From NCBI RefSeq assembly GCF_004799645.1, contig NZ_CP031306.1, positions 186,001 through 250,000 of the forward strand: 64,000 nucleotides of DNA. The letters run 5' to 3'. The notes under the pieces were generated by a model that was not told the DNA's origin, made no database searches, and saw only the letters and a program-made list of their open reading frames with translations. The stretch comes from Natronorubrum bangense (GTDB lineage: Archaea; Halobacteriota; Halobacteria; Halobacteriales; Natrialbaceae). Every line of letters starts with the position of its first letter. Position 1 is the stretch's first letter. Positions 54,126 to 63,072 of the stretch are shown here, piece after piece. Position numbers and translations under genes: made by a program.

Positions 54126-54139
54126 TTAGTCCTATCTAA
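54126..54139 (-). promoter_or_regulatory. Candidate DtxR-family operator of the repressor gene itself
   Basis: TTAGTCCTATCTAA, arms TTAG/CTAA around six bases, 12 bases before the repressor start codon. It matches the two ZIP-promoter boxes in both arms and spacing. An additional CCTAA half-site follows at 54141-54145. Confidence 0.65.
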
Positions 54140-54199
54140 GCCTAAATCTGTCGCTCGCTCGATCGCCACGATCAAACCATGTCGCGTCATAGCACACGC

Positions 54200-55120
54200 A
54201 TGGGACAGAGTATCAGAATTATCGGTGCACCGATGGACTACGGCGCTGATCGTCGAGGCGTCGATATGGGACCGTCGGCGATCCGATATGCAGGACTTGC
54301 CGATGGCTTGTCGCGTGCAGGTGTTGATCCAACCGATTCGGGTGATCTTTCGATCCCACGGGCAGAGGAGCGCGATCCGGATGCCAAGCAGCCGAGCCGG
54401 GGGAACGCAAAATTTCTCCGGGAGGTCGAAGACGTCTGTACACGGCTGGCCGACCGCGTCGAACAGACCCTTGCAGACGGCGAGTTTCCGCTCGTTCTGG
54501 GTGGTGATCACTCGGTTGCGATCGGCTCGATGCAGGGCTCGTCCAGAGACGCCGATCTCGGCGCGATCTGGTTCGATGCCCACGCAGATCTCAATACACC
54601 AGAAACCTCACCTAGCGGAAACGTCCACGGGATGCCGCTTGCGGCGACGCTTGGCCGTGGGACGTTCGAGGACCAAGCGTGGGCCACCGCACCGCGTGTC
54701 CGGGAAGGATCGATCGCATACGTCGGCCTTCGGAGTATCGACGATCGCGAACGCAAACTCCTCCGGGACAGTGAGATGACTGCTTTCACGATGGCCGATA
54801 TCGACGAACAGGGAATGACGTCGGTCGTCGAGACTGCGTTGGATGTTGCGACCACCGACACCGACGGCGTTCACGTAAGTCTCGACCTCGACTGGCTCGA
54901 CCCCAAAACAGCACCCGGTGTTGGGACACCAGTTCGCGGCGGTGTCACCTACCGGGAAGCTCACGCCGCCCTCGAGACCGTCTCTCGGCGACATGAGAGT
55001 GGCGGTATTCTCCGGTCGATGGATGTCGTCGAAGTGAACCCGATCCTCGATGAGGGTAACGAGACAGCGACGCTCGCGGCCGAACTCGCGGCAAGCACGT
55101 TCGGAAAGCGGATTCTGTAA
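54200..55120 (+). CDS. rocF: Arginase
   Basis: 306 residues from the ATG at 54200 (MGQSIRIIGAPMDYGADR); a start at 54179 adds seven residues. Hydrolyses L-arginine to ornithine and urea. Both manganese-cluster motifs are present: GGDHSVAIGS near 106, DAHADLNTPE near 128, and SLDLDWLDPKTAPGVGTPVRGG near 227. NVHGMPLA contributes the substrate site. Family members include agmatinase and formimidoglutamase, but the GTPVRGGVTYREAH segment is typical of arginase. Divergent from the metal repressor; manganese dependence fits that neighbour. Confidence 0.92.
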   Translation: MGQSIRIIGAPMDYGADRRGVDMGPSAIRYAGLADGLSRAGVDPTDSGDLSIPRAEERDPDAKQPSRGNAKFLREVEDVCTRLADRVEQTLADGEFPLVLGGDHSVAIGSMQGSSRDADLGAIWFDAHADLNTPETSPSGNVHGMPLAATLGRGTFEDQAWATAPRVREGSIAYVGLRSIDDRERKLLRDSEMTAFTMADIDEQGMTSVVETALDVATTDTDGVHVSLDLDWLDPKTAPGVGTPVRGGVTYREAHAALETVSRRHESGGILRSMDVVEVNPILDEGNETATLAAELAASTFGKRIL

Positions 55121-55236
55121 CCCGACTCACTTGCTCGTCACGGAACAGACCCGCTAGAAGTATGTTAACTGTGAACATACCACTCATTGGTTCGTGTTCC
55201 AACACCTTTGTATCGTAGTGTATCTATTTGCTAGGT

Positions 55237-56391
55237 ATGACTGAGAACGTCGTCGTGCTCGGAGCTGGCTATGCTGGTGCCGGTGCGATCAATAAACTCC
55301 AGTCGGAGCTTGGAGGCAGCGTACGACTCACATGGATTGCGGACGTCGATTATCACCTGGTTCTTCACGAATCACACCGCGTGATCCGTGACCCAAGCGT
55401 CCGCTCTGATATCACGTTCCCGATCGATCAGATCGCGGACCCATCGACTCGCTTTATTCAGGACGAGGTCACCGGTCTCGACGTCGACGAACAGGTTGTC
55501 GAACTGGCCGACTCCGATGACGTCGAGTACGATTACGTCCTCGTCGGCCTCGGCAGCCAGACCGCCTACTACGGTATCCCCGGCCTCGAGGAACACTCGC
55601 TGACGCTCAAAAGTCTCGACGACGCGCTCGAGATTCACGACGCCGTCAAGCAGGCCAGCCAGGACGCCACCCGCGGCGAGCCCGCGCAGGTCGTCATCGG
55701 CGGCGCTGGGCTCTCGGGTATCCAGACTGCCGGTGAGATCGCGGAGTTCCGCGACAACCACCGTGCACCGATCGAAATCCACCTCGTCGAAGCACTTGAC
55801 GAGATCTTCCCCGGGAACGACCCAGAGTGCCAGCAGGCCCTGCGCGATCTGCTCGAGGACGCTGGCGTCCGGATCCATACGGACGATCCGATCACCGAAG
55901 CCACCGAGGACGTCATCGAGTTCGACGAGGGCGAACCGCTCGAACACGACGTGCTCGTCTGGACCGGCGGAATTACGGGTCGTGATGCGTTCGACGATGT
56001 CGACCTCGAGAAAGAACACAACCGCGTCAACACGAAGGCCAACTTCCAGACCTCCAACGAACGCGTCTTCGCAATCGGCGACTCGGCAATCATCGACCAG
56101 GGCGACCAGCCTGCGCCGCCGACCGCACAGGCCGCCTGGCAGGCCGCAGAAGTCGCTGGCGAGAACATCTCTCGAGCCATCGAAAACCGCCCGCTCAAGA
56201 CCTGGGAACACGACGACAAAGGGACCGTCGTCTCCGTCGGTGACAAGGCAATCGCCCACGACGTCGATATGTTGCCCGTCGATACCTTCGGTGGCTTCGC
56301 TGCGAAGAACCTCAAAAAGGCGATCGCCGCCCGCTGGATCGCAGACATCACGTCCTGGAACGAAGCCCGCAAGTCCTGGCCGTCGCTGTAG
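55237..56391 (+). CDS. NAD(P)/FAD-dependent oxidoreductase, type II NADH dehydrogenase-like
   Basis: 384 residues starting MTENVVVLGAGYAGAGAINKL. Two Rossmann folds: FAD site VVVLGAGYAGAGA and NAD(P) site VVIGGAGLSGIQTAGE near 150; the C-terminal FAD-contacting VFAIGDSAIID near 285 completes the class I pyridine nucleotide-disulphide reductase pattern. No redox-active Cys pair; together these suggest NDH-2-type NADH:quinone oxidoreductase or a related flavoprotein. A soluble or peripheral membrane enzyme. ATG at 55237 used rather than the upstream TTG. Confidence 0.88.
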   Translation: MTENVVVLGAGYAGAGAINKLQSELGGSVRLTWIADVDYHLVLHESHRVIRDPSVRSDITFPIDQIADPSTRFIQDEVTGLDVDEQVVELADSDDVEYDYVLVGLGSQTAYYGIPGLEEHSLTLKSLDDALEIHDAVKQASQDATRGEPAQVVIGGAGLSGIQTAGEIAEFRDNHRAPIEIHLVEALDEIFPGNDPECQQALRDLLEDAGVRIHTDDPITEATEDVIEFDEGEPLEHDVLVWTGGITGRDAFDDVDLEKEHNRVNTKANFQTSNERVFAIGDSAIIDQGDQPAPPTAQAAWQAAEVAGENISRAIENRPLKTWEHDDKGTVVSVGDKAIAHDVDMLPVDTFGGFAAKNLKKAIAARWIADITSWNEARKSWPSL

Positions 56392-56533
56392 TTTCGCGAC
56401 GTCCCCACCAGCTCCGATTGCTCGAGCAGAACGCGTTTTCGACGCGTCTTCTCGAGAAGCATCGTTTCTATCTTGCTTTTCTAACTGCTCATGCCGAGCG
56501 CTCGCTTTCTCCGGGCTGGCGCTCGTCGTGCGC

Positions 56534-57070
56534 TTATGACTCCGATTGCGGCTCCTCGTCAGTGTCGTCTGTCCCCATCGGCTCGGCTGGGACACCCGCA
56601 ACAGTCGTATTCGGCGGGACGTCACGTGTCACGAGTGAGTTCGCCGCGACGCGTGCATCGGCACCGATTTCGACGCCCGGCAGAACGATCGCCCCGGCAC
56701 CGATCATCGCCCGCTCTCCGATCCGAACCTCGCCCGTCCGATACTCGTCTTGCAGAAACTCGTGACAGAGAATCGTCGCGTCGTAGCCGACCAGCGCCTC
56801 CGCTTCGATCGTGATCAGTTCCGGCCAGAAGACGTCCGGCGTGGCCTCGAGTCCCCACGAAACCCCAGGTCCAACAGTGACGCCCAGCTGACGCAACAGC
56901 CAGCGCTTGAGCCGGAGACTCGGCGAGATCCGGACAAGCCAGATGACGAGATACGAAATCGCGACTCGAGCGGGACTACGAGCGGTCGGCCACCCGGACA
57001 ACGAGTTGCCCGGCCCTGGTGTCGGATGCCGGCGAATGCGGTCGTGACGGGATGTGTTCTCGTCAGTCAC
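56534..57070 (-). CDS. Hexapeptide-repeat acyltransferase
   Basis: 178 residues; start GTG 57070 (MTDENTSRHDRIRRH). A membrane-associated or amphipathic segment (VAISYLVIWLVRISPSLRL) precedes a left-handed beta-helix of hexapeptide repeats: ITIEAEALVGYDATILCHEFL, VRIGERAMIGAGAIVLPGVEIGADARVAANSLV. It belongs to the maltose/galactoside O-acetyltransferase-like superfamily, transferring an acetyl or similar acyl group from CoA to a sugar. A catalytic-type histidine is in LCHEF. Substrate unknown. The N-terminal 40 residues are polar and variable. Confidence 0.82.
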   Translation of the reverse strand: MTDENTSRHDRIRRHPTPGPGNSLSGWPTARSPARVAISYLVIWLVRISPSLRLKRWLLRQLGVTVGPGVSWGLEATPDVFWPELITIEAEALVGYDATILCHEFLQDEYRTGEVRIGERAMIGAGAIVLPGVEIGADARVAANSLVTRDVPPNTTVAGVPAEPMGTDDTDEEPQSES

Positions 57071-57173
57071 TGTCGAGGAATACGACCTATCACTACATGA
57101 AACCGACCATGTCAACGCGCGAGAGCACGAGTCGAGGGCAGACATCTTCACACACGACTCTCTGACAGCCAGT

Positions 57174-57989
57174 CTATGCCGACTCGATCACTGCGTCATC
57201 TGCCGTCCGCTCTCGACAGCGTCCGACCTGCTGTCGAAAGGCATCGCTCGAGACTGCACAGCGATAGGCCGGTTTGTACATCATGTTCTCACCGCCGGCA
57301 CGAACGTCCCACGCGTTTGCGATCTCCTCGCGCAGATAGTACTGTGCGCGTTCGTTGCCCGACTTGACGTAGTACTCCGAGAGTTGGATCGGATACCGAT
57401 CGAACAGCCCGCCGGGCTCGCGGCCGTCGATGAGCACGACCGGTTTGCCCAGATAGCACTCGCCATCGCTGGCACGTTTCGTGTGGGCGTTCTCGGGGTG
57501 GGCCTCGAGGATCGCTTCGCGCTCGGCTTGGGGCATCTCGGGTGTGACGACGTCGACGCGATCGACGGTCATGTAGCCGATCAGATAGCGATGGGCGCGG
57601 TCGCCATCGGGACGGCGCAGGCCAGCATAGAAGCCGACGACATCGCCCGGCTCGAGCGCCCGAAGCCTCGAGACGTAGCCGCTGGTTCGGTGTTCGCCGT
57701 AGGTCAGGGCCTCAAAGTTCGGATCGCGATGGAGTGGCCAGGACTCGAGTTCGTCACCGGCGACAGTTCTGTCGGCATCGCCGATCGGCTGGGGTGTGAT
57801 TCGGTTTGTGAGCGACGCTGCGGTACCCTCGCTTGCACGCAGGTCCCACGAGCCGAGGGTTGCGGTTTCGTCTGTTGCGTGTGCCTTCTCAGGGATCGGC
57901 ACGTACTCGAAGCGCCCATCATCGTACAGTGGGGCAAGTGCCCCGAGGTTCGTGCTGTCGGCACCGACACCAGCGAGAACGACCGTCAT
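57174..57989 (-). CDS. Nmad3-like protein (nucleotide-modification-associated domain)
   Basis: 271 residues starting MTVVLAGVGADSTNLGALAP. The N-terminus reads VVLAGVGADSTNLG followed by APLYDDGRFEYVPIPEK, a pattern I associate with nucleotide modification associated domain 3, first described as a companion of DNA base modification systems. The middle contains ESWPLHRDPNFEALTYGEHR and a GDVVGFYAGLRRPDGDRAHRYLIGY strand-turn. C-terminal EYYVKSGNERAQYYLREEIANAW is helical. The name and link are from memory, not a search. Alone on its strand; tRNA-Pro lies 430 bases upstream. Confidence 0.55.
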   Translation of the reverse strand: MTVVLAGVGADSTNLGALAPLYDDGRFEYVPIPEKAHATDETATLGSWDLRASEGTAASLTNRITPQPIGDADRTVAGDELESWPLHRDPNFEALTYGEHRTSGYVSRLRALEPGDVVGFYAGLRRPDGDRAHRYLIGYMTVDRVDVVTPEMPQAEREAILEAHPENAHTKRASDGECYLGKPVVLIDGREPGGLFDRYPIQLSEYYVKSGNERAQYYLREEIANAWDVRAGGENMMYKPAYRCAVSSDAFRQQVGRCRERTADDAVIESA

Positions 57990-58420
57990 TGCTCGGTGGT
58001 CGGCGTGGCTGGAACCTAAAACCGCCGATCGGTGGAGGCCGGTGCTCCCACTGTCGCTGTGTCGGTACTGTTCAACCCGGCACCGGTTTCGTTCAGAGAG
58101 GTTCGTGGCTGGGGACTGTTTCGTGAGTAACCAATACAGTGATGCTTGTACCGAACTTGGCCTCGGCCTCGAGCGCATCGCCGTCGACACCACCGTGCCG
58201 ACAGCTCGAGTCAGCGGTCGACGATCGGAGCGAGATCGTCACGCAGACCACCCCTGGAGAACCTGTTGAGAAGGTTGAATTATGCCGAAAGCGAGAATTG
58301 GATTTTCGGCAGGCTCAGAGGGTTGAAACCCCAGGAGTTGAACATCTAGATAATATTGAGTGGGACTGCCGAGGTACCGCTTCGCGGCACCTCGTACTCC
58401 CAACTTTGCGACGCAAAATA
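57990..58420. other. Non-coding gap upstream of the Nmad3-like gene
   Basis: 431 bases without a gene. It holds a partial copy of the tRNA-Pro 3' end (TGGGACTGCCGAG at 58361-58373) followed by an imperfect hairpin GAGGTACCGC...GCGGCACCTC at 58371-58393. Confidence 0.55.
58361..58373 (-). repeat. Partial copy of the tRNA-Pro 3' end
   Basis: TGGGACTGCCGAG matches the last 13 bases of tRNA-Pro, TGGGACCGCCGAG at 58421-58433, with one mismatch, same orientation, 60 bases downstream on the tRNA's 3' side. Confidence 0.5.
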
Positions 58421-58491
58421 TGGGACCGCCGAGAATTGAACTCGGGTCCTACGGACCCCATCCGCAGAGGATACCACTACCCCACGGTCCC
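58421..58491 (-). tRNA. tRNA-Pro (anticodon GGG)
   Basis: 71 bases on the minus strand. Acceptor stem GGGACCG/CGGTCCC with discriminator A; anticodon arm TGCGG-ATGGGGT-CCGTA gives GGG, reading CCC/CCT; T-arm CCGAG-TTCAATT-CTCGG. Short D-loop (TAGTGGTAT), as in other proline tRNAs. No intron. Confidence 0.92.
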
Positions 58492-58665
58492 GTGTTTCAT
58501 CCGACGGCTGTCTGCTGTTTAAGCGTGTCGTTTCACAGTGAGTGCGTGACGATATCGCGTATCGAATGCGATCCCGTTGCTCGATTCAGACGGGCTCCAA
58601 TCCGTCAGTGCCGGTGTGTCGGCGACCGTCCTGCAGGCGAAAGGACAGTGACAGAGCAGACCGTC

Positions 58666-59586
58666 TCAGACCAAAACGCGCTCGAGTGAGACCACAGTCC
58701 CCTGGTCGGCCTTCGGATCACCGACCAGCGTTCCGAGACAGACCGCAGCCCCGTTCGGCGTATGACAGGCGAGCAGGTCGCCAGTGGCGACGCCGTCGTC
58801 GATCCCGAGGACGCCCGGCGCGTACACTGGGGCTCCGTTTGCGACCTCGCGGGCGGCGTTCTCGGCGATCGTAACGCGTGGGATGTCCTCGAGGATCCGT
58901 TCGGCCGGATCGACGACCTCGTAGAGTGGTTCGGGGTCGTCGTCCTCGAGCCAGAACGCGAGCGCGTCGAGGAACTCGGAGGCGCTGTGGAGATCAGTGT
59001 CGTCGAACGGCGTGGTCGCCGTCCGTCGGAGATGTCCCATATGGCCGCCGGTGCCGAGTGCGAGCCCCAGGTCGTGGCAGAGTTTGCGGACGTAGGTGCC
59101 ACTCTCACACCGAATCCGCAGCAGGATCTGTCGGTCGTCAGTTTCGAGAACCTCGAGGTCGTACATCTCACGCACGCGTAGACGACGCGAGACTGCACTT
59201 TTTCGCGGCGGCTTCTGGTAAATCGGCCCTTCGAACTCGGCGATGACGGATTCGGCATCGACCGGAACCGGTGCGTGACACTCGAGGACCGCCACGTACT
59301 CTTTGGGACCCTCGAGAAAGACCTGCGCGAGCCGGGTCGCCTCGCCGAGCATCACGGGGAGACAGCCGGTGACCTTCGGATCGAGTGTGCCTGCGTGGGC
59401 TGCCTGATCGATCGAGACGTCAGCGCCGCGCTCGGAGAGCGTGTCGACAACGGCATCTCGCAGCCAGCCACTAACCTGATGCGAGGATGGGCCAGGTGGC
59501 TTATCGAGGTTGACGACACCGAAGGTAAGCAGTTCGGCGGGCGTCCGTTCGTCGGGTGGACCACGGAGACGAGAGTGGTTAGCCAT
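58666..59586 (-). CDS. truB: RNA-guided pseudouridine synthase Cbf5/TruB
   Basis: 306 residues. Archaeal Cbf5 catalyses U-to-pseudouridine in rRNA and tRNA as part of box H/ACA RNPs. The catalytic aspartate is in AHAGTLDPKVTGCLPV near 67; the N-terminal NLDKPPGPSSHQVSGWLRD and CESGTYVRKLCHDLG are TruB-family. C-terminal PUA domain from about 220 (PRVTIAENAAREVANGAPVYAPGVL). Length fits archaeal Cbf5. Immediately follows cmk (5-base gap), in the conserved adk-DUF106-cmk-cbf5 order. Confidence 0.95.
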   Translation of the reverse strand: MANHSRLRGPPDERTPAELLTFGVVNLDKPPGPSSHQVSGWLRDAVVDTLSERGADVSIDQAAHAGTLDPKVTGCLPVMLGEATRLAQVFLEGPKEYVAVLECHAPVPVDAESVIAEFEGPIYQKPPRKSAVSRRLRVREMYDLEVLETDDRQILLRIRCESGTYVRKLCHDLGLALGTGGHMGHLRRTATTPFDDTDLHSASEFLDALAFWLEDDDPEPLYEVVDPAERILEDIPRVTIAENAAREVANGAPVYAPGVLGIDDGVATGDLLACHTPNGAAVCLGTLVGDPKADQGTVVSLERVLV

Positions 59587-59591
59587 CGGAG

Positions 59592-60167
59592 TCAGAACTC
59601 GTATGTGATCGGAACGTTGGTCTGTCCTTCGTCACCATCTGCGCCGTACTCTCCAACGGCGGTCACGAGCATATCGAGGACGGCATCGGGCTCCCAGCGA
59701 GCTGTATTCACCGAGAGATCGTAGATCGTCAGATCCTGAATATCGATTCCGTAGTACTCCTGATAGCGTTTCGCCTCGCTGGCTTCGCGGGCCTGCGTCT
59801 CCTCGGTCGCTCGCTTGGGGTCTTTCCCTTCGCGCTCGGCGATCCGCTCGCCACGAACCCGTGGTGGGGAGTCGAGCCAGAAGCGGAAATCCGCCTGCTC
59901 GCCGGCCAGCCAGCCAGCCAGCCGGGACTCGAGGACGAGATCGTCTTGCTCGACGGCGATCCGTCGAAGGCGCCGATCGAGATCGCGATCGATCTGGTCG
60001 TTTTCTTCGGCCAGTTTGTTGAACTCGAGCGGCGTATAGCCCCGTTCATCGGCCAGTTCTCGGAAAATGTCACCGCCGCTGATATGATCGAGATCAAACG
60101 CGTCGGCGAGCAACTCCGCAGTGGTGCTCTTCCCGCTGCCCGGCGGGCCGGAGACGGTGAGTAACAT
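59592..60167 (-). CDS. cmk: Cytidylate kinase
   Basis: 191 residues starting [19 protein letters not shown]. Walker [10 protein letters not shown] near 7; [15 protein letters not shown] near 30 is the CMP-binding segment; [24 protein letters not shown] and [24 protein letters not shown] form the LID/hinge. It phosphorylates CMP and dCMP. The ATG at 60167 gives the family start. Spaced 5 bases before truB, 153 after DUF106. Confidence 0.95.
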   Translation of the reverse strand: MLLTVSGPPGSGKSTTAELLADAFDLDHISGGDIFRELADERGYTPLEFNKLAEENDQIDRDLDRRLRRIAVEQDDLVLESRLAGWLAGEQADFRFWLDSPPRVRGERIAEREGKDPKRATEETQAREASEAKRYQEYYGIDIQDLTIYDLSVNTARWEPDAVLDMLVTAVGEYGADGDEGQTNVPITYEF

Positions 60168-60320
60168 ATTCGAACTGCGCGGCGGCCGGTAAAATGGGTT
60201 TTGAATCGGTCGACGGACGAACACTGGCTTGATAGCTCGGCTTGCAGTCGAGCCGATTGCTATCTGCAGCGATTTGAAACGGAAAACGAAGGCCTCGCCA
60301 GTCGGATGCTAAATCCGATC

Positions 60321-61274
60321 TCAGGCCGTCGACGGCGTCATATCGATGTTCAGTGCCTTGCGCAGCAGCTGCGTAAAGCCCATCGAACAGAGGAAGTACC
60401 AGAGGATCCAGGCCGGCATCGGTCCGAGCAGTCCTGAACTCCAGCTCGTCTCGCCGACGATCGGCATGATGATCGTCGCTTCGGCGCTTCCGATCCCCAC
60501 GCCGTGGATCTTCCAGTACATCCAGAGGAACAGTGGGATGGTAAACAGCATGATCCAGACCATCGGTCGGAACTGCTCTTTGAACATCCCGAGGTTCTCC
60601 GCCATGGCCTCCATCTGCTCTTCGCGAACCTCCTCGAGTTCCTCCTCAAGGCGCTCGAGTTCAGCGTCGCTGGCGCCGCGTTCCTCGGCTTCCTCCTTGC
60701 GCTCGCGGACGTCCTTTTGTTTGTCCTGCATCGATTTCATCCGCTCCTGATACTTGCCCATGATTTCGGGGTTCATCAGGTTCGCCTGCAGCAGCGTCGA
60801 GTACAGTCCGGTCAGCAACGCCACAGAGAGAATGACCGCATAAAACGGCAGCGCGGCATCAAGCGGCCCCAGGAACATATCGAGCGCGCCACCCACTGTA
60901 TCCCGGACGGACTCGATCCAGTAGCCAAACATCAACAGGAGTGCACCCACACCTGCCAGTTTGTCCCACTGTGACCACTGGGATTCCTCGGCATCGATAT
61001 CGACATCGGTGTCGAAGCTCCCACCGTCACCGTCACCGTCGAGAGCCTCGTCGTAGGCCTCACGATCGGCGATTTCGAATCCCTCGTCGCCGTCGACCAG
61101 TACGCCCTTTTCAATCAGTCGACCCCATTGTCCACTCGACAGGTCGTCGTTGACGTCGGCCCACTGGACCTCGCCCCCGTTCCTGTCGGCTTCCTCGCGG
61201 ATCGCCTCGAGGGCGTCGCCCATCGAGGAATCCTCACGAACGAGGTCGTTGATCTTCTCCGCTGTACGAGTCAT
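60321..61274 (-). CDS. DUF106 membrane protein of the EMC3/Oxa1 superfamily
   Basis: 317 residues. N-terminal about 100 residues soluble and acidic (possible winged-helix-like cap: GQWGRLIEKGVLVDGDEG), then a helix (LAGVGALLLMFGYWI), a helix in FYAVILSVALLTGLYSTLL, a long charged coiled coil (KYQERMKSMQDKQKDVRER...) and two C-terminal helices (FRPMVWIMLFTIPLFLWMYW; PAWILWYFLCSMGFTQLL). This helix-coiled coil-helix plan is that of archaeal DUF106, relatives of EMC3, Get1 and YidC, which insert proteins into membranes. Archaeal neighbour order adk-DUF106-cmk-cbf5 holds, but here separated from adk by the surface gene. Confidence 0.9.
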   Translation of the reverse strand: MTRTAEKINDLVREDSSMGDALEAIREEADRNGGEVQWADVNDDLSSGQWGRLIEKGVLVDGDEGFEIADREAYDEALDGDGDGGSFDTDVDIDAEESQWSQWDKLAGVGALLLMFGYWIESVRDTVGGALDMFLGPLDAALPFYAVILSVALLTGLYSTLLQANLMNPEIMGKYQERMKSMQDKQKDVRERKEEAEERGASDAELERLEEELEEVREEQMEAMAENLGMFKEQFRPMVWIMLFTIPLFLWMYWKIHGVGIGSAEATIIMPIVGETSWSSGLLGPMPAWILWYFLCSMGFTQLLRKALNIDMTPSTA

Positions 61275-61469
61275 CTGCCTGGGACTAGGGCACGTTCGGT
61301 ATACAAGTGTTTATCTTCGGTTGTCAGCCGATCGCCTGCTGTCTTGGCCTCGTAGCCACATGACAGCTCAAAAACTATTCTGGTTGACTCGAGAGAGAAC
61401 CCCTTCCAAACAAGGAGAGAAACGCGAAATCACTGGATCTGGCTATTCGTAACATGTTGGATTGACCGA

Positions 61470-61480
61470 TTATATTAATA
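61470..61480 (+). promoter_or_regulatory. TATA box of the pilin-like surface gene
   Basis: TTATATTAATA lies with its centre about 30 bases before the ATG at 61504 and spans or precedes the earlier in-frame codons at 61462 and 61480, which therefore cannot be the translation start. Confidence 0.7.
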
Positions 61481-61503
61481 TGGTGACTATCGAAACAGAA
61501 TAC

Positions 61504-63045
61504 ATGAGCGTACCACGCGGGACCGAAACAACGATGTTGTCGGGGAGGGCGCAATCGACGCTAATCGGGATCGTGCTTCTAATCGGCATGGTCGCGATTG
61601 GGAGTCTCGGAATTTTTCTCGTTGCTAGTGACATGTTGACTGATGTTGAGCAGGAGTCCGAACACGACCGCGTCGAGAATTCGTTCGTCGAGTTGAGCCA
61701 GCAGATGGAAACGGCGTCGTCAGACGATGACGTTTCGCGCTCGATGGATATCGACGCCGGAGAAGACGGCGCTGTCGTGATGAGTAATACGGGTAACCTC
61801 ACTATCGAGGGCGGTGACGTCAACAAAACGATTCCAATCGGCGCGATAGAGTACACCGGCGACGACGGGACCAAAATCGCCTATCAGGCTGGCGGCGTCT
61901 TCCGAGAAACGGGCAACGAGACACGGGTCGTCTCGGCACCACCGATCAATTATGACGCGGACTCCGAGGCGCTCTCGTTTCCGATTATCAAGACTCGAGA
62001 CGAGGCACAGCTTGACTCCGGAAACATCCACGTCTCACACCACAAAACCAATCCGCTACAGGAGGCGAGTCTCGTTGAGAACGATACCGTGACGATAGAG
62101 GTCGAAAGCGAGTACTACCGTGGTTGGGAAGCGTATTTTAAGCAGCAGGGTGGTGCCACGACCGTTCAGAACGTCGAAGTACATGACGATAATCGTGGGA
62201 CGGTAACTGCAGAGTTCGGCTATATCGAAGGCGAAGCGGTTTTCGACTCAGGAATAACGGTTTCCGAACCACCTGGCGAAGATGGTAACGTAGATATTAA
62301 TGAAACAGACTTCAAAGTTAGACATCATTCGATGCAAGAACTTGATGATGTCATTGATGATTTAGTTGATGATAAAAACTCATCAGAATATTGGGTGTCC
62401 TCTGATAAACCATGGTCGATAGATGGTGGAGAAACACTAACACACACGGACTCTCCAAATGGAACATATTTTGCTGATAACATAGATATTGATGGAGATT
62501 ATTCACAAATTGACGTCTCTCATGGGAACGTAACAATAATACTCGATGGGAGCATCGAAATAGATGGAAATAATAATTACGATGACGAGGAAGGACTTTT
62601 AGTCAATGGAACTGAAGGAAATGATCACGTAGTGCGATTATATTTGACAGAAAATATTTCTGTTGAAGGAGGTGGTGTTGGACCATCTACAGTTGGGGAG
62701 GATCTTGATGCTGAACGGTTCCAGGTATACGGGACGTCAGAAACCTCATTTAAAATGACAGGTGGTGGTTTTGAAGGACTCATATATGCTCCAAGTAATA
62801 ATTACTCTGGAACGGATGATGGAAGATGTTCTTGGCAACAAGCATGTTTGCATTCTAATCCAAGTTATTATGGTGGTCTCTATGTTTCCTCGGTTTATTA
62901 TCAAGGCGGGAACGAGGTTAATTTCGAATATGATGAAAGCCTTGAAGATGCGGAGATCGATATCTATCCTGATGGCTACACGCTACCACCACAGCTAACC
63001 TACCTCAACGTCGCCGAACACAAGGTCGACGTCGAAGGGAACTAA
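61504..63045 (+). CDS. Pilin-like haloarchaeal surface protein with AT-rich mosaic interior
   Basis: About 513 residues starting MSVPRGTETTMLSGRAQSTL. The N-terminus is a type IV pilin-like signal: a polar segment ending SGRAQ followed by STLIGIVLLIGMVAIGSLGIF, so prepilin peptidase cleavage is likely. Residues about 40-255 are beta-rich ectodomain (VMSNTGNLTIEGGDV, RVVSAPPINYDADSEALSFPII). The following about 220 residues, encoded by 62280-62960, are in strongly AT-rich DNA and contain many N-x-S/T sequons and GFEGLIYAPSNNYS, YYGGLYVSSVYYQGG, reminiscent of PilX-like DUF7305 modules. The last residues return to GC-rich codons. Likely cell-surface; function unknown. The internal base shift suggests acquired sequence. 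Confidence 0.75.
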   Translation: MSVPRGTETTMLSGRAQSTLIGIVLLIGMVAIGSLGIFLVASDMLTDVEQESEHDRVENSFVELSQQMETASSDDDVSRSMDIDAGEDGAVVMSNTGNLTIEGGDVNKTIPIGAIEYTGDDGTKIAYQAGGVFRETGNETRVVSAPPINYDADSEALSFPIIKTRDEAQLDSGNIHVSHHKTNPLQEASLVENDTVTIEVESEYYRGWEAYFKQQGGATTVQNVEVHDDNRGTVTAEFGYIEGEAVFDSGITVSEPPGEDGNVDINETDFKVRHHSMQELDDVIDDLVDDKNSSEYWVSSDKPWSIDGGETLTHTDSPNGTYFADNIDIDGDYSQIDVSHGNVTIILDGSIEIDGNNNYDDEEGLLVNGTEGNDHVVRLYLTENISVEGGGVGPSTVGEDLDAERFQVYGTSETSFKMTGGGFEGLIYAPSNNYSGTDDGRCSWQQACLHSNPSYYGGLYVSSVYYQGGNEVNFEYDESLEDAEIDIYPDGYTLPPQLTYLNVAEHKVDVEGN

Positions 63046-63072
63046 CGCCCGCGAAAAACTGCGTCGCTGAGT

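Noticed and set aside
55372..56625. 417-codon antisense frame opposite the NDH-2-like gene
   Set aside because: Opposite strand of a convincing flavoprotein; composition is that of a shadow frame.
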